Source of the DNA: Conchocele bisecta | Taxonomy: Eukaryota; Mollusca; Bivalvia; Lucinida; Thyasiridae | DNA: 64,000 nt | NCBI GenBank assembly: GCA_029237695.1 | Contig: CM055275.1 | Coordinates: 83,880,068-83,944,067 of the forward strand | Direction of reading: 5' to 3' | In this document: one piece after another, positions 1 through 10,381 of the stretch | Position numbering within the stretch: position 1 is the stretch's first letter | Layout: every line of letters begins with the position of its first letter | Made by a program: the position numbers and the translations under genes | Notes under the pieces: generated by a model | The model's database searches: none | What the model was told of the DNA's origin: nothing | The model's input: the letters and a program-made list of their open reading frames with translations, nothing else

Positions 1-269
1 GTCTAACGTGATATTTTATAAAATGCATGGTTTTACACATATTTCTTCATTTATTTCCAAAATAGGTCATTAATAATGTGAAAGAAAACATGATTTTAGC
101 CGATTTCGGTGACATTTGCTCCCATTCAAATACATAGAGGAAAAATTACAAAATTTGCCAAAAAATTGGTTAAAAAAAGTGCGATAACTTTTGAACCGCT
201 TGACCGATTTTAATGATCTATATCTCATTGTAAAGGTCTCACCAAGATCCACAATTCTGCAAGAAAATA
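1..269. other. AT-rich stretch without a gene
   Basis: No supported gene or repeat boundary is visible. The only open frames are short and have no recognisable motif. Confidence 0.4.
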
Positions 270-412
270 GTTAGGGTTATTACGGCAAGTCACTATGGAG
301 AGGAGGTGTGTATCTATGCCTAGTTAGCTCAGACAGCACACGTATGATCCTTAGTATGATCCTTAGTTCGAGTCCTGAGGCCCTGTGCACTTTTCTCTGG
401 CACCGTGACATT

Positions 413-429
413 TGGCACCCAATGTGGGA
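413..429 (+). other. Primer-binding site, tRNA-Lys type (degenerate)
   Basis: The sequence TGGCACCCAATGTGGGA lies two bases after the LTR end. It matches, with two changes, the TGGCGCCCAACGTGGGG site used by retroelements primed with tRNA-Lys(CUU). A second copy follows the downstream LTR at 691-707. Confidence 0.6.
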
Positions 430-533
430 CCATGATAGATAAATACTCGAGATCGTCCCACAGACGATCACTGTCCTAAACAGTACTGACCCAAACAGTA
501 TGGATTTCGTGAACAAATTTCAATTTGCAATTT

Positions 534-545
534 GGTGGAGGAGTA
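534..545 (+). other. Polypurine tract of the TRIM-like element
   Basis: The run GGTGGAGGAGTA ends directly at the second LTR. Copy B has the equivalent GGCGGAGAAGAA in the same place, preceded in both by a shared AATTTCAATTTG, which supports its role as plus-strand primer. Confidence 0.55.
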
Positions 546-593
546 TGTCACGGTTGGTATGTAGGTCACTATGGGGAGGAAGTGTGCATCTGT

Positions 594-667
594 GCCCTGT
601 TAGCTCAGTCGGTAGAGTACTGGTATGGTAAACCAGAGATCCCGGGTTTGAGTTCCGGCTTGGTGCG
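594..667 (+). promoter_or_regulatory. tRNA-like domain with Pol III A and B boxes inside the LTR
   Basis: A box-A-like TAGCTCAGTCGG is at 601-612 and a box-B-like GGTTTGAGTTCC (one mismatch to consensus) at 645-656. Between them a five-pair anticodon stem (CTGGT/ACCAG) closes a seven-base loop whose anticodon position reads GGT (threonine). The acceptor arms (594-600 and the bases after 660) do not pair, so this is not a functional tRNA gene but a tRNA-derived or tRNA-mimicking segment, probably an internal promoter. The first LTR has a more decayed version near 323-375. Confidence 0.6.
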
Positions 668-707
668 TGCTTCTCTCGCCCCGTGACATTTGACGCCCAA
701 CGTGGAT

Positions 708-1202
708 TTTCAACTTGTCAAACTGGGGAAGTAGCTGGATCATTTAAATATAATCCTTTCACCACTACATACCTCTACCATACTGTTTGCAAACAGTGTA
801 GATCACAAAGAGTCTTATCAGACGGGCTAGGATATTTTCTTATTTCTAAATCAATACCCCTTTCTGATAAATGGAATAGTCTGAACAACATGGGAGTGTC
901 CATTCCACACTGGTCAGAAATTACTTTTGACTGGTGTGTCAGCCTGTGACCTTGAATATGACCTTCATTGACCTTGAAGACATAGTTGAATCTGCGTAGA
1001 TCCTGCCCAGCCGTATCGAGGTGGATGAACGCTTCACTGATGCTGGTCAATACCTTTCTCTGAAGTAAAATATGGTCCTTGTTACGGCGAGGGAAAATAT
1101 TACCATAATAACCATAAATGTTCGGACACGATTTATTCTACAACGATTGTCCCAGTAGTTATGGTTAGTATTGTTGTACTGGTGTATCACAAGGACAATG
1201 TA
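708..1202. other. No gene seen
   Basis: Open frames on both strands overlap here but neither shows a family motif. Nothing else is supported. Confidence 0.4.
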
Positions 1203-1457
1203 CATATGAGACACACTGTGTGATTTTGTACATTAGAACATGTGCCATATCTCGTGATATTTACACAATTTACGATATTTTCAGTAAATGACGTTGCAAG
1301 TTGATGAAATTTCCATGGCAAATGCGGAATTAATTCATTTGCTACGACACTTTCGCCATCTTTCGACGTTGTTTACAGAATTATCAGTTTCTGTAAAGAT
1401 ATTTCATGGAAAATAACGTATGTTCTTAGGTACAAAATCACATGGCGTGTCTCATAT
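1203..1457. repeat. Palindromic MITE, family with TATGAGACACGCC ends
   Basis: The left end (CATATGAGACACACTGTGTGA and following bases, read forward) is repeated inverted at the right end (GGCGTGTCTCATAT). The interior contains matching inverted stretches around ATTTACGATATTTTC and TTTCGAC. A larger relative is at 60099-60522, and one isolated end is at 2060-2077. No transposase is encoded. Confidence 0.55.
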
Positions 1458-2655
1458 TTGAGTGCAGTTTGTTTTGGTTGGGAAACACCATATTTAACTA
1501 TCGATCCTGTCGATCTTTGTCCCACTCTCTCCCAGAGCCAGTCGCATTAACCTGCAGACCAACATCACACACTTTAATTGATAGCACCTTCCAAAACATG
1601 ACATTTGGAACATGTTATATCAAATGATATGAGAGTATCTCTCGTATGTTTGTGTCTGTGTCAAACGCTGCAAAAGGTGAAGCTGAAGCTCGGGCTGATC
1701 TGCGTTTTCACTGGTCGAAAGAGCAATACTGTTTGAAGAAATGTCTTGCCCAATCAGATCGTTATTAAACTATAGGGGTGTGGTAGTTGATCAGGAGCTA
1801 CACTGCTCACAAATTTCATAAGCCAAATTTCTCCAGTAACAGCCACATACTATATATTATATGATCAGTCCGTTTAAGATTTGTATACTTTTCAATCAGG
1901 AGCAGCATATTAGAGATCAATTACAAAGAAACCTATGAAAGTACAAATGTGTTGGCGTCCAGTTTAGTGAGGTTCCTCTATAACCAGGTATATGGGTGTT
2001 CTATAATCCACGACTTGTTTGCGTACTGTGCAATCATGAACAGACAGTAAAGATCTAGATATATGAGACACGCCAAGTGTTTTTTTACCTAAGAAGATGT
2101 GTGATATATTTGGTAAATAATAACGTGCACTCCATCATGTATGTATTATACACGGAAACGAGTCTTATGATAATACACCTGGTTTACCTATTGTTGAACT
2201 CATGCACTGACCTCCTGCAACGTTGTTTTTTTAATCTTATATTTAAGGATAGGAATTGGCTCGAGGACCTTCCAAACCCGGGCATTTGAGCCCAAAATGT
2301 GTCGGCCCGTTTGTTTCCGAATTTACTAATATCTGCCATACAGTCGAAATATGTGCATTAAATGAAGGAGGCAATTAGGCAGTTAATTTAACCTAGCTAG
2401 TTCATTCTCGGCTTCGTCCGTGTCCCCAGTGTACGTTTCAAGACGGTGTCATAGGTCATAATGGCGAGAAGGGTAGTTCCTTACCATACATCAGAACCGA
2501 CAGTGCTGACGTGTGCGACGGGGATTTCCCATTTCAGTTTAGTAAACTAGGAAGTCGCCTGATCTTCGACCAAATAAAGAATGTCACCTGATTACAGTTA
2601 GTCATACCACAGGTAAAGATGACATACACTACGAAACTGGGTTGTATGTGTTGAA
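1458..2655. other. No gene; a degenerate palindromic-repeat fragment
   Basis: Around 1690-1840 there is a decayed copy of the repeat whose core reads like GATCAG...ACACTGGTCGC (compare 7165-7270). The end of a TATGAGACACGCC repeat lies at 2060-2077. No coding region is supported. Confidence 0.4.
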
Positions 2656-2992
2656 AGGTACGAATATGTCCGCACGAATTAATATTTATCCCGTCAACAC
2701 AGTGCGTATGTGCCGTGAAACACGGTGCCGTGAAACATTTTTGATATCCAGTCAATACTATTTTTGCATTTTACAGCCATTTGTAGGTGTTGACGGGATA
2801 AATAGAATAGTAGGTTAGTGCCGTGAATGGGAAAACATATCTGGCGCGGCACGGAAACGGGATGTGCTCGGCACAGCCTCGCCCATCCCGTTTCTTGAGC
2901 CTTGCCAGATATTTTTCCCATTCACGGCACTAACCTACTTTTCTCTATATCCGCGGACATATTTGGGAGGTTCTAAGGTACGAATATGTCCG
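2656..2992. repeat. Foldback-type repeat with strong central palindrome
   Basis: An 18-base direct repeat (AAGGTACGAATATGTCCG) bounds this unit at 2656-2673 and 2976-2992. Inside, 2809-2939 is an imperfect palindrome with arms of about 58 bases (AGTAGGTTAGTGCCGTGAAT and its complement). A second shorter inverted pair (TATTTATCCCGTCAACAC) lies at 2684-2702 and 2787-2805. The structure is that of a non-coding MITE. Confidence 0.6.
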
Positions 2993-3408
2993 TATGCTCA
3001 GAATAGTAGCTGCAAACATAGATACTTGTTTAGTATTGGTATAAATTATATCAATCTACATCATCCTGATGAACCATCATGCAACATTTCAATTATTTGT
3101 TTTATGTAGTCTAGGAGTTATACGAAATTAAATTTGGGAACGTTTTTTTTTTACTCGGCCGATATACATTAGTAGACCAAAATGATCTGGCAGCATAGGC
3201 ACTGACCAGACTGCTATCAGATTTTTGTATGTATCACATAATAAATAATATATTCGCAAATACAATGGAACCTCTCTAAACCGGACAATACGAAACATAT
3301 GTGATCATAATTTTGATATGTTTCTTTGTCATTTATCTCAGGTGATAATGCCTGTTCGTGATCGCATAGTACACAAATAAGGCTCGGAATAATAAAATGC
3401 CTGATTTA
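2993..3408. other. No gene seen
   Basis: AT-rich sequence with an isolated fragment of the GGAACCTCTCTAAACCGGACA repeat end near 3268-3290. No coding signal. Confidence 0.4.
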
Positions 3409-3477
3409 CAGTGAAACCTCGCTAAACCTGACACCATGGGGACGTCCCAGGGTGTCCGGTTTATCGAGGTTCCACTG
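3409..3477. repeat. Small pogo/Tigger-like MITE with TA target duplication
   Basis: A 69-bp near-perfect inverted repeat begins CAGTGAAACCTCGCTAAACC and ends with the complement, and is flanked by TA on both sides. TA duplication and CAGT-type ends are typical of pogo/Tigger-derived MITEs. A sister copy is at 17079-17160. Confidence 0.6.
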
Positions 3478-3479
3478 TA

Positions 3480-4618
3480 CATCTAAATCACGAACCAACA
3501 CAGAACAACTTGTTCATTTACGCTATTTGAGAGTGCCATATAAATAGTCAGTATTGAATGGAGTCAAGCATACTCCGTGGGTTCGAAAATAGGACAACCC
3601 CCACCCCTCCCCGTTACCCAAATGCTGGAACCGCCCCTGTATTTGCGCAATATATTTGACCTAAGTTACAAGTGTTTTACAACATAGTGTTCGCTGGAAG
3701 ATTGACTGCAATGAGTCCTCAACACAAATAACTAGCATGGTCGGTTCTATGCTGGTAGCACATGCCATTGTACAGTTTGTGGGGCTGGGATAGTTAATTG
3801 CAAACTGATTTTGCTGTGGTAAATTCCATAATTACCTTATTTATGGCGCGTATAATCACCATTGTGTAATCGCGACGGATTAAGGAAATGGTGATCGATA
3901 CACTTTACAGTTATCGCGTCAGTACATGGGAATTAAGGGAACCACAGTTAAGAACCAGCAGCGTAGAACTATCATCTCCTTCTCACACAGCCATTATCTC
4001 TTGTGTTTTACATCATCATTTGGAAACTAGGGTTTGCACATTATAAGTCAGTCGTAATAGCAGATGAGATCGATTATTTTACAATAGCATGGTCGCTTCT
4101 ATTCTGGTAGCATGAGTGTTGCACATGCTGTGAAGAGGAGCTCGCGGCCAAGTCGACCGCCCACAAATATTATTCGAATTCAATTAGTGAGATGCAGTAA
4201 GTGACATGTTTGTATAAGTATCAAACTGGCAGTGTTTAGCCTTCTGAGCCAAATCCTGCAGCTTATAGTTTCTTGAAATTGGTAAAGAAAGTTCCATACC
4301 GCCGGTCCCGTTCCGAAATTTTAAAATTTGATTCCATACGATGCACGTCACTGTCAATGATGTTTAATCTAGAGTAATGCGGGCGGCCAATTCCGGCCTA
4401 AAATGCATTATTCCGTGGGATTTGTGGTGAGGAAACCGGAGTACCCGGGGAAAACCACCTCACACCGGTAAGTAGTGCCTTCTTCACAGCCGTCCGTGAA
4501 GAGCTGTGATCGAAGAGCTACCCGGTGACGGATGCCAGCGTTTTACTGCCGGTCTAAAACAGCATCTCTACTATTGATGCTATGTCATTCGGCGCACTTT
4601 CCTGCTTTGCTTCGCAGC
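3480..4618. other. No gene; assorted repeat fragments
   Basis: Two related short segments (AGCATGGTCGGTTCTATGCTGG near 3735 and a variant near 4086) are repeated. The stretch 4380-4560 contains GGTGAGGAAACCGGAGTACC, which looks like a dispersed repeat. No open frame carries a recognisable domain. Confidence 0.35.
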
Positions 4619-4935
4619 ATTAATCCTCAGTAAGGCAATCCATGCCGGTGAGAATTTCCCGGGCTAGTTCGGATCTCGTAGAGACCCATTGGTGGGGGAC
4701 CCCCTACCTTATAATTATATTTATAGCCTGATACCAGTAGATACTATACTTTTCAGATTGGGTTTGCCTTAATTTATTTAGTTTAACGTCATGTGTTTGC
4801 CCCCAAGAGCTTGTACATATCGTCTCGTTAAATTCCCAGTACTGATCCTCAGCAAGGCAATCCCTGCCGGAGAGACTTTCCCAGGCCAGTTCCGATATAG
4901 TATAGACCCATTGGGGGATCCCATATCTTATATTT
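4619..4935. repeat. Two direct copies of a ~90-bp segment
   Basis: The segments near 4624-4715 and 4847-4935 share TCCTCAG.AAGGCAATCC, GACCCATTGG and flanking bases in the same order and orientation. This is an old local or interspersed duplication with no coding meaning. Confidence 0.5.
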
Positions 4936-5328
4936 GTATTAATATCCTGGTACTAGTAGGTAATACACTTGTTCAGGACGTACTCGTTCTTGTGCTATTG
5001 GCTCCCGGGTTTTATATATGTGTATTTCCATATCCCGTTCATGTGCAGACCGTATCGTCCGATTCCCAGTGCTGGTCCCCGATAGAGTGATTTCACAATA
5101 TGAAAGACCTACTGGGGTAGTACCGGTGTAGCACATTCTCTCATTACAAACACATGATTACACCGGAACATTCGTGTCTTAGACACGCTCGAATATGTCC
5201 GCAATAATACGATGTATCGGTTATACTGTAAATAAGTTATAGTAGAATTGACGGACGGACGGACATGAAACAGATATGAATTCCGACTAAAATGGCCCTA
5301 GATACATATTCTGGGGCGGATATACCCA

Positions 5329-6258
5329 CATGCATTCGGCGTGTTTCGGATTTCTTCGTTAAATGTACATGTCCACGCCGTAGGCAGAAAACATTCTTTA
5401 CAGGAATTAAATAAGTGTATAATTGTATCACTATTCCACCAGTTCTAAGCATTACGAGTGCCCGAAAAAATCATTTAGTTATACATTGTATTTATTTTAC
5501 TTATTGTGACTCGCGGTGGTATCAGGCTATTTTCATATGCAAATGAGGCAGGATATTTTTTAATTATTTATACTAATTAAATGCGTCACCTGAAAAAATA
5601 ATATTTTCAACAGATTCTATAGTATGATCATTTCACATCGAAAACAAAATGCAGAGAATAAATAGTAATGTCCGTTAATATTTTAAGGAAGCACGGTTAT
5701 CGCCCCTGATATCAGTGTGGAGATTTATGCCTGATATAAAATGTATAATAATGCAATCAATACGTGGGGTAATGGTGAATGCATGTTTATTTTGCCAGAA
5801 AATGTATCTGATATAAAGAACATGATGTGCCTGCTGCGTGGGCATGCACCTTTAATACTATATATGAACAACAAGGTTTGTTGATTTTGTCGGACAAGAG
5901 CTCGTTTCATAACACATTCCACGATTTTATTAACACTAACTTAACTATTTTGTCGAAAAGTGCACATGTTCAATGAAAAGTATTGTTATCTTGCTGAAAT
6001 AACAATAGTTAGAACATAATTATGCAAATAATATGCTGTTATAGCTGGTTTTCCTAGGTCGGACACGACCTCGTATCATAACAATTGAACTACTGTGTGT
6101 AACGCCCTAACGTCAATATTGTGGTGGAAAGTTCACATGTTCATTCGATAATTATTGTTATCCTGCAGAAATACTTGTACATAGAATGTATAGACCATTA
6201 CTATTTTAAACATGTTATTTTGCTTCAATACGAGCTTGTGTCCGACCAGCAGCTACAT
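5329..6258. repeat. Palindromic MITE (CGGCGTGTTTCGG ends), interrupted
   Basis: The left end matches GCATTCGGCGTGTTTCGG of the complete copy at 29793-30275. The arms around GTCGGACACGACCTCGTATC (6058) and its complement (6225-6245) are also shared. A TTAA-flanked element is inserted at 5363-5851. The right terminal inverted repeat is not visible, so this copy is truncated. Confidence 0.5.
5363..5851. mobile_element. piggyBac-like MITE (TTAA-flanked), nested insertion
   Basis: The element begins with a variant of AGGTACATGCCCACTCAGTA and ends with the complement. It is flanked on both sides by TTAA, the target duplication of piggyBac-type elements. The interior shares with the other copies a segment reading GGAATTAAATAAGTGTATAA near one end and GATATCAGGGGCGATAAC near the other. 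It splits the host MITE at 5359-5362, which dates it as younger. It encodes nothing. Confidence 0.65.
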
Positions 6259-7164
6259 ACCTTACTATAAACAACGAATCAAATGGCGTTATAATAATCT
6301 CAAGGTAAGTAACATTGTAATGTATACAGTATTGAATCCCGTTGATACAAATCAATGTATGGAAAATGTATGGACATGATGATGTGATACCACAGTTCAC
6401 GGCCGTAGACACCACCGCGGCACCCACGGAGCGCCAGTGGCACCATTTTGGCTCTAGAATGCAGGAAACACCATTTTGAGAGTCTGTTTAATTTGTCTTA
6501 TTTTTTTAGGAGGGTGGGGGAGGGGAGCCTCCGCTCAATAGTCCGTCGTGGCATTATGTTATTCAACGCTAAGGGCCTACAGTTGAATCACGTTCGTCCA
6601 CATGTACGATCGATAATCCACTCGCTAAAGTTCGCGGATTAGCTTCCCGTACATGCGGACGAACAATTATATAACTGTGGCTAAATCTCTCGCAGTTGAA
6701 AGACGTAAATCACTAACGAGTACATGTACATGTACATTAATATTTACATGATTTAAACACGTATAAAGCCGCAAGTTAAATCAGGAAGTAATGCGTTAAT
6801 ATAGCTGTATAGCTTCAAGGTACAATGAAAATACCAGGCTAGTGACATTTCCTATTTATTTGGCAAGACTAAGAACGCATCCGAGCCTTAAAAACTTGTA
6901 TATATGTACTCGTAGTATCAAACTAACTATTTTTTAGGGAAACTAATTGGGGAGAGAGATGAAATTTGGCCAGCGTGTATTCTCACAACAGGTTACCTGA
7001 AGATGATACTACAGTTGTCGATATGTATGTGGCTGATCTATATCTGCACCTAAATTCTTCTGAGGTGTTAATTGCAAATTATCGATTCACTACCAACAAT
7101 AGTCTCCATTATAATGTCTTCCGTTCTTGGTATTGGCTACGGTCTGTGTGGTTCTGACTGGAGT
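6259..7164. other. No gene seen
   Basis: Short open frames lack motifs. A GC-rich fragment at 6425-6540 resembles a dispersed repeat but could not be matched to another copy in the window. Confidence 0.35.
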
Positions 7165-7270
7165 TTTGCGACCAGTGTAGCTCCTGATCAGCCTGTGCTT
7201 ACGCACAGTCTGATCAGGATCTGCACTGATCGCCATGCCATCTGTGAAACAGTCGTCACGCTTCTAAAAA
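7165..7270. repeat. Palindromic repeat (GATCAG/CTGATC core)
   Basis: The segment contains GCGACCAGTGTAG and its near complement CTGCACTGATCGC around a core reading CAGCCTGTGC...GCACAGTCTGATCAGG. The same architecture occurs beside the assembly gap (15340-16075), at 60529-60660, and as fragments near 1690, 23155 and 24010. Confidence 0.5.
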
Positions 7271-7371
7271 GCAATACTATAAGTTATTGTGATTTTACAG
7301 TCAATTTGGTGTCATATTGCCCGTCTGAATATATATTCACCAGTACAAATATACCATATTGCATCACATGT

Positions 7372-7812
7372 GGGTGGTGGTAGGGCGAATGCGACGGTGT
7401 AACTTAATGGTAGGGGTTCTTCCTTATAGGACTCACAATTTGCCTGGTTTGTCCCTCGGGTACGTTTTTATCTTTCGCTCTTTTGTTACCTGGGAGTTGA
7501 ATTGGGTTATTGCCCATTATAGAATTAGTAAGATTATTACTGATCCTACTGCTTTTGGGAGGGGGCCAAGTGATTCCGGTGTGGCGAGGACCTGGCATCA
7601 GATCAAGATCATTCTGATTTTAGGGCTGAATATATAGTTATTTTATTGTAAATATTCAGTTCTGATTTTGGAATTTTCTCCCCATTGTACATGTGCTTGA
7701 ACATGTGCATGTACTTGTACAGGTAATATATGGGATTTAGTACTGAATCCATTGACCCGGCCTTAAATGACCTTAGCTGTTGACAGGCCATTAAACCCTA
7801 ACGAACGAAACA
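7372..7812 (+). mobile_element. SINE-like dispersed repeat, ~430 bp, copy 1
   Basis: The unit runs from a GGGCGAATGCGACGG-like start to a tail reading GTTAAACCCTAACGAACGAAACAAAC, a LINE/SINE-type 3' end. Copies occur at 16165-16580 (minus) and 62195-62620 (plus), with a fragment at 18209-18325. The shared interior includes TGCCTGGTTTG, CTGGGAGTTGAATTGGGTTA and GACCTGGCATCAGATCA. No clear Pol III box was found. An open frame present in two copies is broken in the third, so it is probably not coding. Confidence 0.6.
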
Positions 7813-7893
7813 AACAAACTTTGCTGTGTGCCAGCCCTGCAACTTTTTTGGCGCTGGATAGACGCAATGTAATGCGTTACTCATATATCAATC

Positions 7894-8729
7894 TCAACAT
7901 GTTCCTGTGTAATAGCATGAACACTCCAATGCTGATAAAACAGTAAAAGTATCACTGTCAAAATACTGCTTAACAGAATAGATTATTCCGTCATTAGAAT
8001 TGGCGACCAAAACATACTTTGAACCCGATCTATACACTGGCTTAAATTGATATAGTAGTCTGATTTCGGATCTGTTTTTGACCGGACATGCACAGGTGGA
8101 ACATTTGGCTATTAACACTTCTTTTCCTGATCTATGTACATCAGTCTTACTTTTTCTAATATGTATAATTAATTGATCACTCTTAAATTCAACATCGCAA
8201 CATCTTAACTCACTCACCTCGTTATATCGTAAAACAAAAACAAAATAACAAAGCAAAATCATGCTCAGATCTCTTAACGCGATGACGTCATCTGATCGTG
8301 TGTACATGCTGTAAAGATCTATCAAATGATCAGAGGAAATGACGTCTTTCTTAAATAATGGTTTCGAATTGCAACGCTTTGCACATTCTAGCATGTTTTA
8401 ACAATATAATTACATGTTGTATCCGTGTGTCCGTTAATATCGTGCAACCACTTAATGACATAACATGTAGACGTAACGACACCCTCTGATTTCCCAGAGT
8501 CAATCAAATGTGAAAGATACACTGCTACGTGTATCGAGTGAACCGGATTAGACAAAATATTCTTGATCGCACAAAAGTCATTGAAGTTTTTTACATGTTG
8601 AGAATATTTTGTAACAGTACCATCTGCCAGCTATGCGAGAATATGTGTCGCCATCCGATCTACTATCCGGTTACAATCGGGCACAACAGTTCCTGCTTCC
8701 TCAAATTTCCTCTTCAACGACAGCTTCAT
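7894..8729 (-). pseudogene. Tyrosine recombinase (YR) of a DIRS/Ngaro-type retrotransposon, truncated
   Basis: The open frame 8394-7894 contains the recombinase box I as VLRYNEVSELRC, with the catalytic arginine, and a following IRKSKTD that supplies the beta-strand lysine. Reading further upstream on the minus strand to an ATG at 8729 recovers an N-terminal SAM-like core-binding domain, containing TVTKYSQHVKNF and YLSHLIDSGKSEG. That stretch is broken by one in-frame stop and a one-base shift just before 8394. The C-terminal HxxR, H/W and catalytic tyrosine boxes are not found, so the enzyme is truncated and dead. It sits downstream of RNase H and RT remnants on the same strand, the normal order for YR retrotransposons. 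Confidence 0.75.
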
Positions 8730-8879
8730 GCTAACACCTGGGAAATCACAAAATCATTGATGAATACAATGCTAACTTTGTTCAATATGAACCCTGAAAT
8801 CACACTGTCATTCTGAAAGGTAAAGGTTCTGAGCCAAATATGCTGTTATTACCCCATCCGCGAATCACACCACCTAAAA

Positions 8880-10300
8880 TAGGCAACACATACACATCCT
8901 TAATGAAATGTATATACATTCCGCCGCCATCAAAAACAGAATGGTGCTGATACCAATTTCGGTAGAATCAACGATTGTACGCCTTTATATCATATTCCAG
9001 TTTCCTGATACAATCAATTACATACCTGTGCGGTGATACGATCCAGTTTACCTCCACGCCCCAGCTCTGTTTCAAGCTATTCACCGCCTTCGTGCCCGGG
9101 ACCCACCATTTTGAATTGAAACGTATACATTTACTGTTATAGTGCGTAACAAACCTTTCAACTGTACGGGGTCCCCATTTCCGGTCTATATACTGAAACA
9201 CCTGACTGCTTATTGACCAATCGTCACTGTCCAAACATCTGCTGAGATGATCTGCCGCCATATTCTGCTCTCGTAGTACCCATTCAGTTGTAAACGCTAT
9301 TTGCTCTTTCTCACAAATCTGATGAAAATTTGAACATAATACATGCAAATCTAATATACTGATACATGAATTCAATATATATATGTGAGATTGTTATTAT
9401 CTGTACAAGATTTTACGTTTTTGTTTCGTAACACGTTTAAGTTTGTCATCAATACTCTGTACATAGCTACCAGCTCGCGCCATGTTGAACGTTTACTTAC
9501 TTCTGACTCCGTCCACGCACCACAGACTTCCGATCCTGGCTCGATATCAGAAACGTCAGAACTATAAACATGTACCTCAGTGTTTGACTTTATGACATTG
9601 ACTTCATTAACGTCTGTCCGACTATTGCCCGCTTCTAGAAGGTCTGCCGTTTCAGAGTCACAGTTTCCGTCACTTACCGTTTCTTGGTAATCTACGCTTT
9701 TTCGTAGCTCCATATGGGACTGTTTACTTCCGGGAACCCGCCCCAACTAAGACCCACTTCCGGGTAAGTTATCCCTTTCTGGCTCGCCTCCGGGAGCATT
9801 TTTACATTACCGCTCGCTTCCGGGAGCCTTACTGTGTCACCGCTCATTTCTGAGAGCGTTCGTTCATTACTACTCACTCTCGGGAGCATAATTACATTAG
9901 CGCTCTTTGTTTCGAGCTCGCTTACCCTGGAATTCACTTCCGAAAACCTGATCAAACGGCTGCTCCTTTCCGGGAACGTGTTGACTGTGTTTTGAAAGTC
10001 AGTGAAACATGTTCTCGCTCCTGGGAGCGCATTCAAACCTTTGATCTCTTTTGTTAGGCTATTGACCCCCTTACCTCCTTCGAACTATACCATACATGGT
10101 CTGACGGGCTGCAAATACCCCTCGTTTACTTGCGAGTTTCGTTGCGGTAGATGATCAATTTCCTGAAATGTTACATAACCACCAAACCCCGACGCGCTTG
10201 CGTCTGAGTAAACACATGCATCTACATTTACATTTATACTTGCTTTGAATGATTTTCCCTGGTCATTTAGCAGTCGGGCATTCTCGCACCAGAATAACAA
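8880..10300 (-). pseudogene. RNase H and linker of the DIRS/Ngaro-type element, expanded and broken
   Basis: Reading from 10300 downwards, the first RNase H strand appears as ACVYSDASASGFGGYV with the first catalytic aspartate. Much further down, after about 200 residues of repeat-rich sequence, come SKRSTWRELVAMYRVL (catalytic glutamate), VKSCTDNNN (aspartate) and EQNMAADHLSR (final aspartate), in canonical order. The tether that follows (NWIVSPHRYVIDCIRK...) precedes the recombinase. Frames change near 9740 and 9372, and stops occur near 10085 and 8968. In related elements the first and second motifs are only a few tens of residues apart, so the repeat insertion is unusual. Confidence 0.7.
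9735..10030 (-). repeat. 30-bp minisatellite encoding a 10-residue repeat
   Basis: Eight to nine units of 30 bp, with a core like CTCGCTTCCGGGAGC on the plus strand, keep the minus-strand frame open. They encode degenerate units such as LPEASGNVKM and LSEMSGDTVR. The array lies inside the RNase H coding region of the decayed YR element. Its unit length is a multiple of three, so expansion would not have shifted the frame. Confidence 0.7.
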
Positions 10301-10381
10301 TCCCTGTTTTGCCTCTTAACTTACTTTCACATACGAGTTCCATCCGACCCGTGTATCAATGTAAATACCGCGTTTTCTGGC

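Larger units (their letters stand above)
270..707 (+). mobile_element. Miniature LTR retrotransposon (TRIM-like), copy A, with tRNA-like LTRs
   Basis: Two direct repeats of about 142 bp (270-410 and 546-688) flank a 135-bp internal segment. The second repeat begins TGTCAC and ends GTGACA, as LTRs with short inverted ends do. Directly after the first repeat lies a sequence (413-429) resembling the tRNA-Lys primer-binding site, and just before the second lies a purine-rich tract (534-545). No coding capacity exists between them, so this fits a non-autonomous TRIM. A second primer-site-like sequence (691-707) follows the second LTR, which suggests an LTR-internal-LTR-internal array or recombination product. 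A related copy lies at 46027-46733. Each LTR carries a tRNA-like domain. No target-site duplication was found. Confidence 0.7.

Noticed and set aside
594..667. A genuine tRNA-Thr gene
   Set aside because: The anticodon stem and D/T arms look right, but the acceptor arms do not pair and the same segment recurs inside LTR-like repeats, so it is a derived domain.
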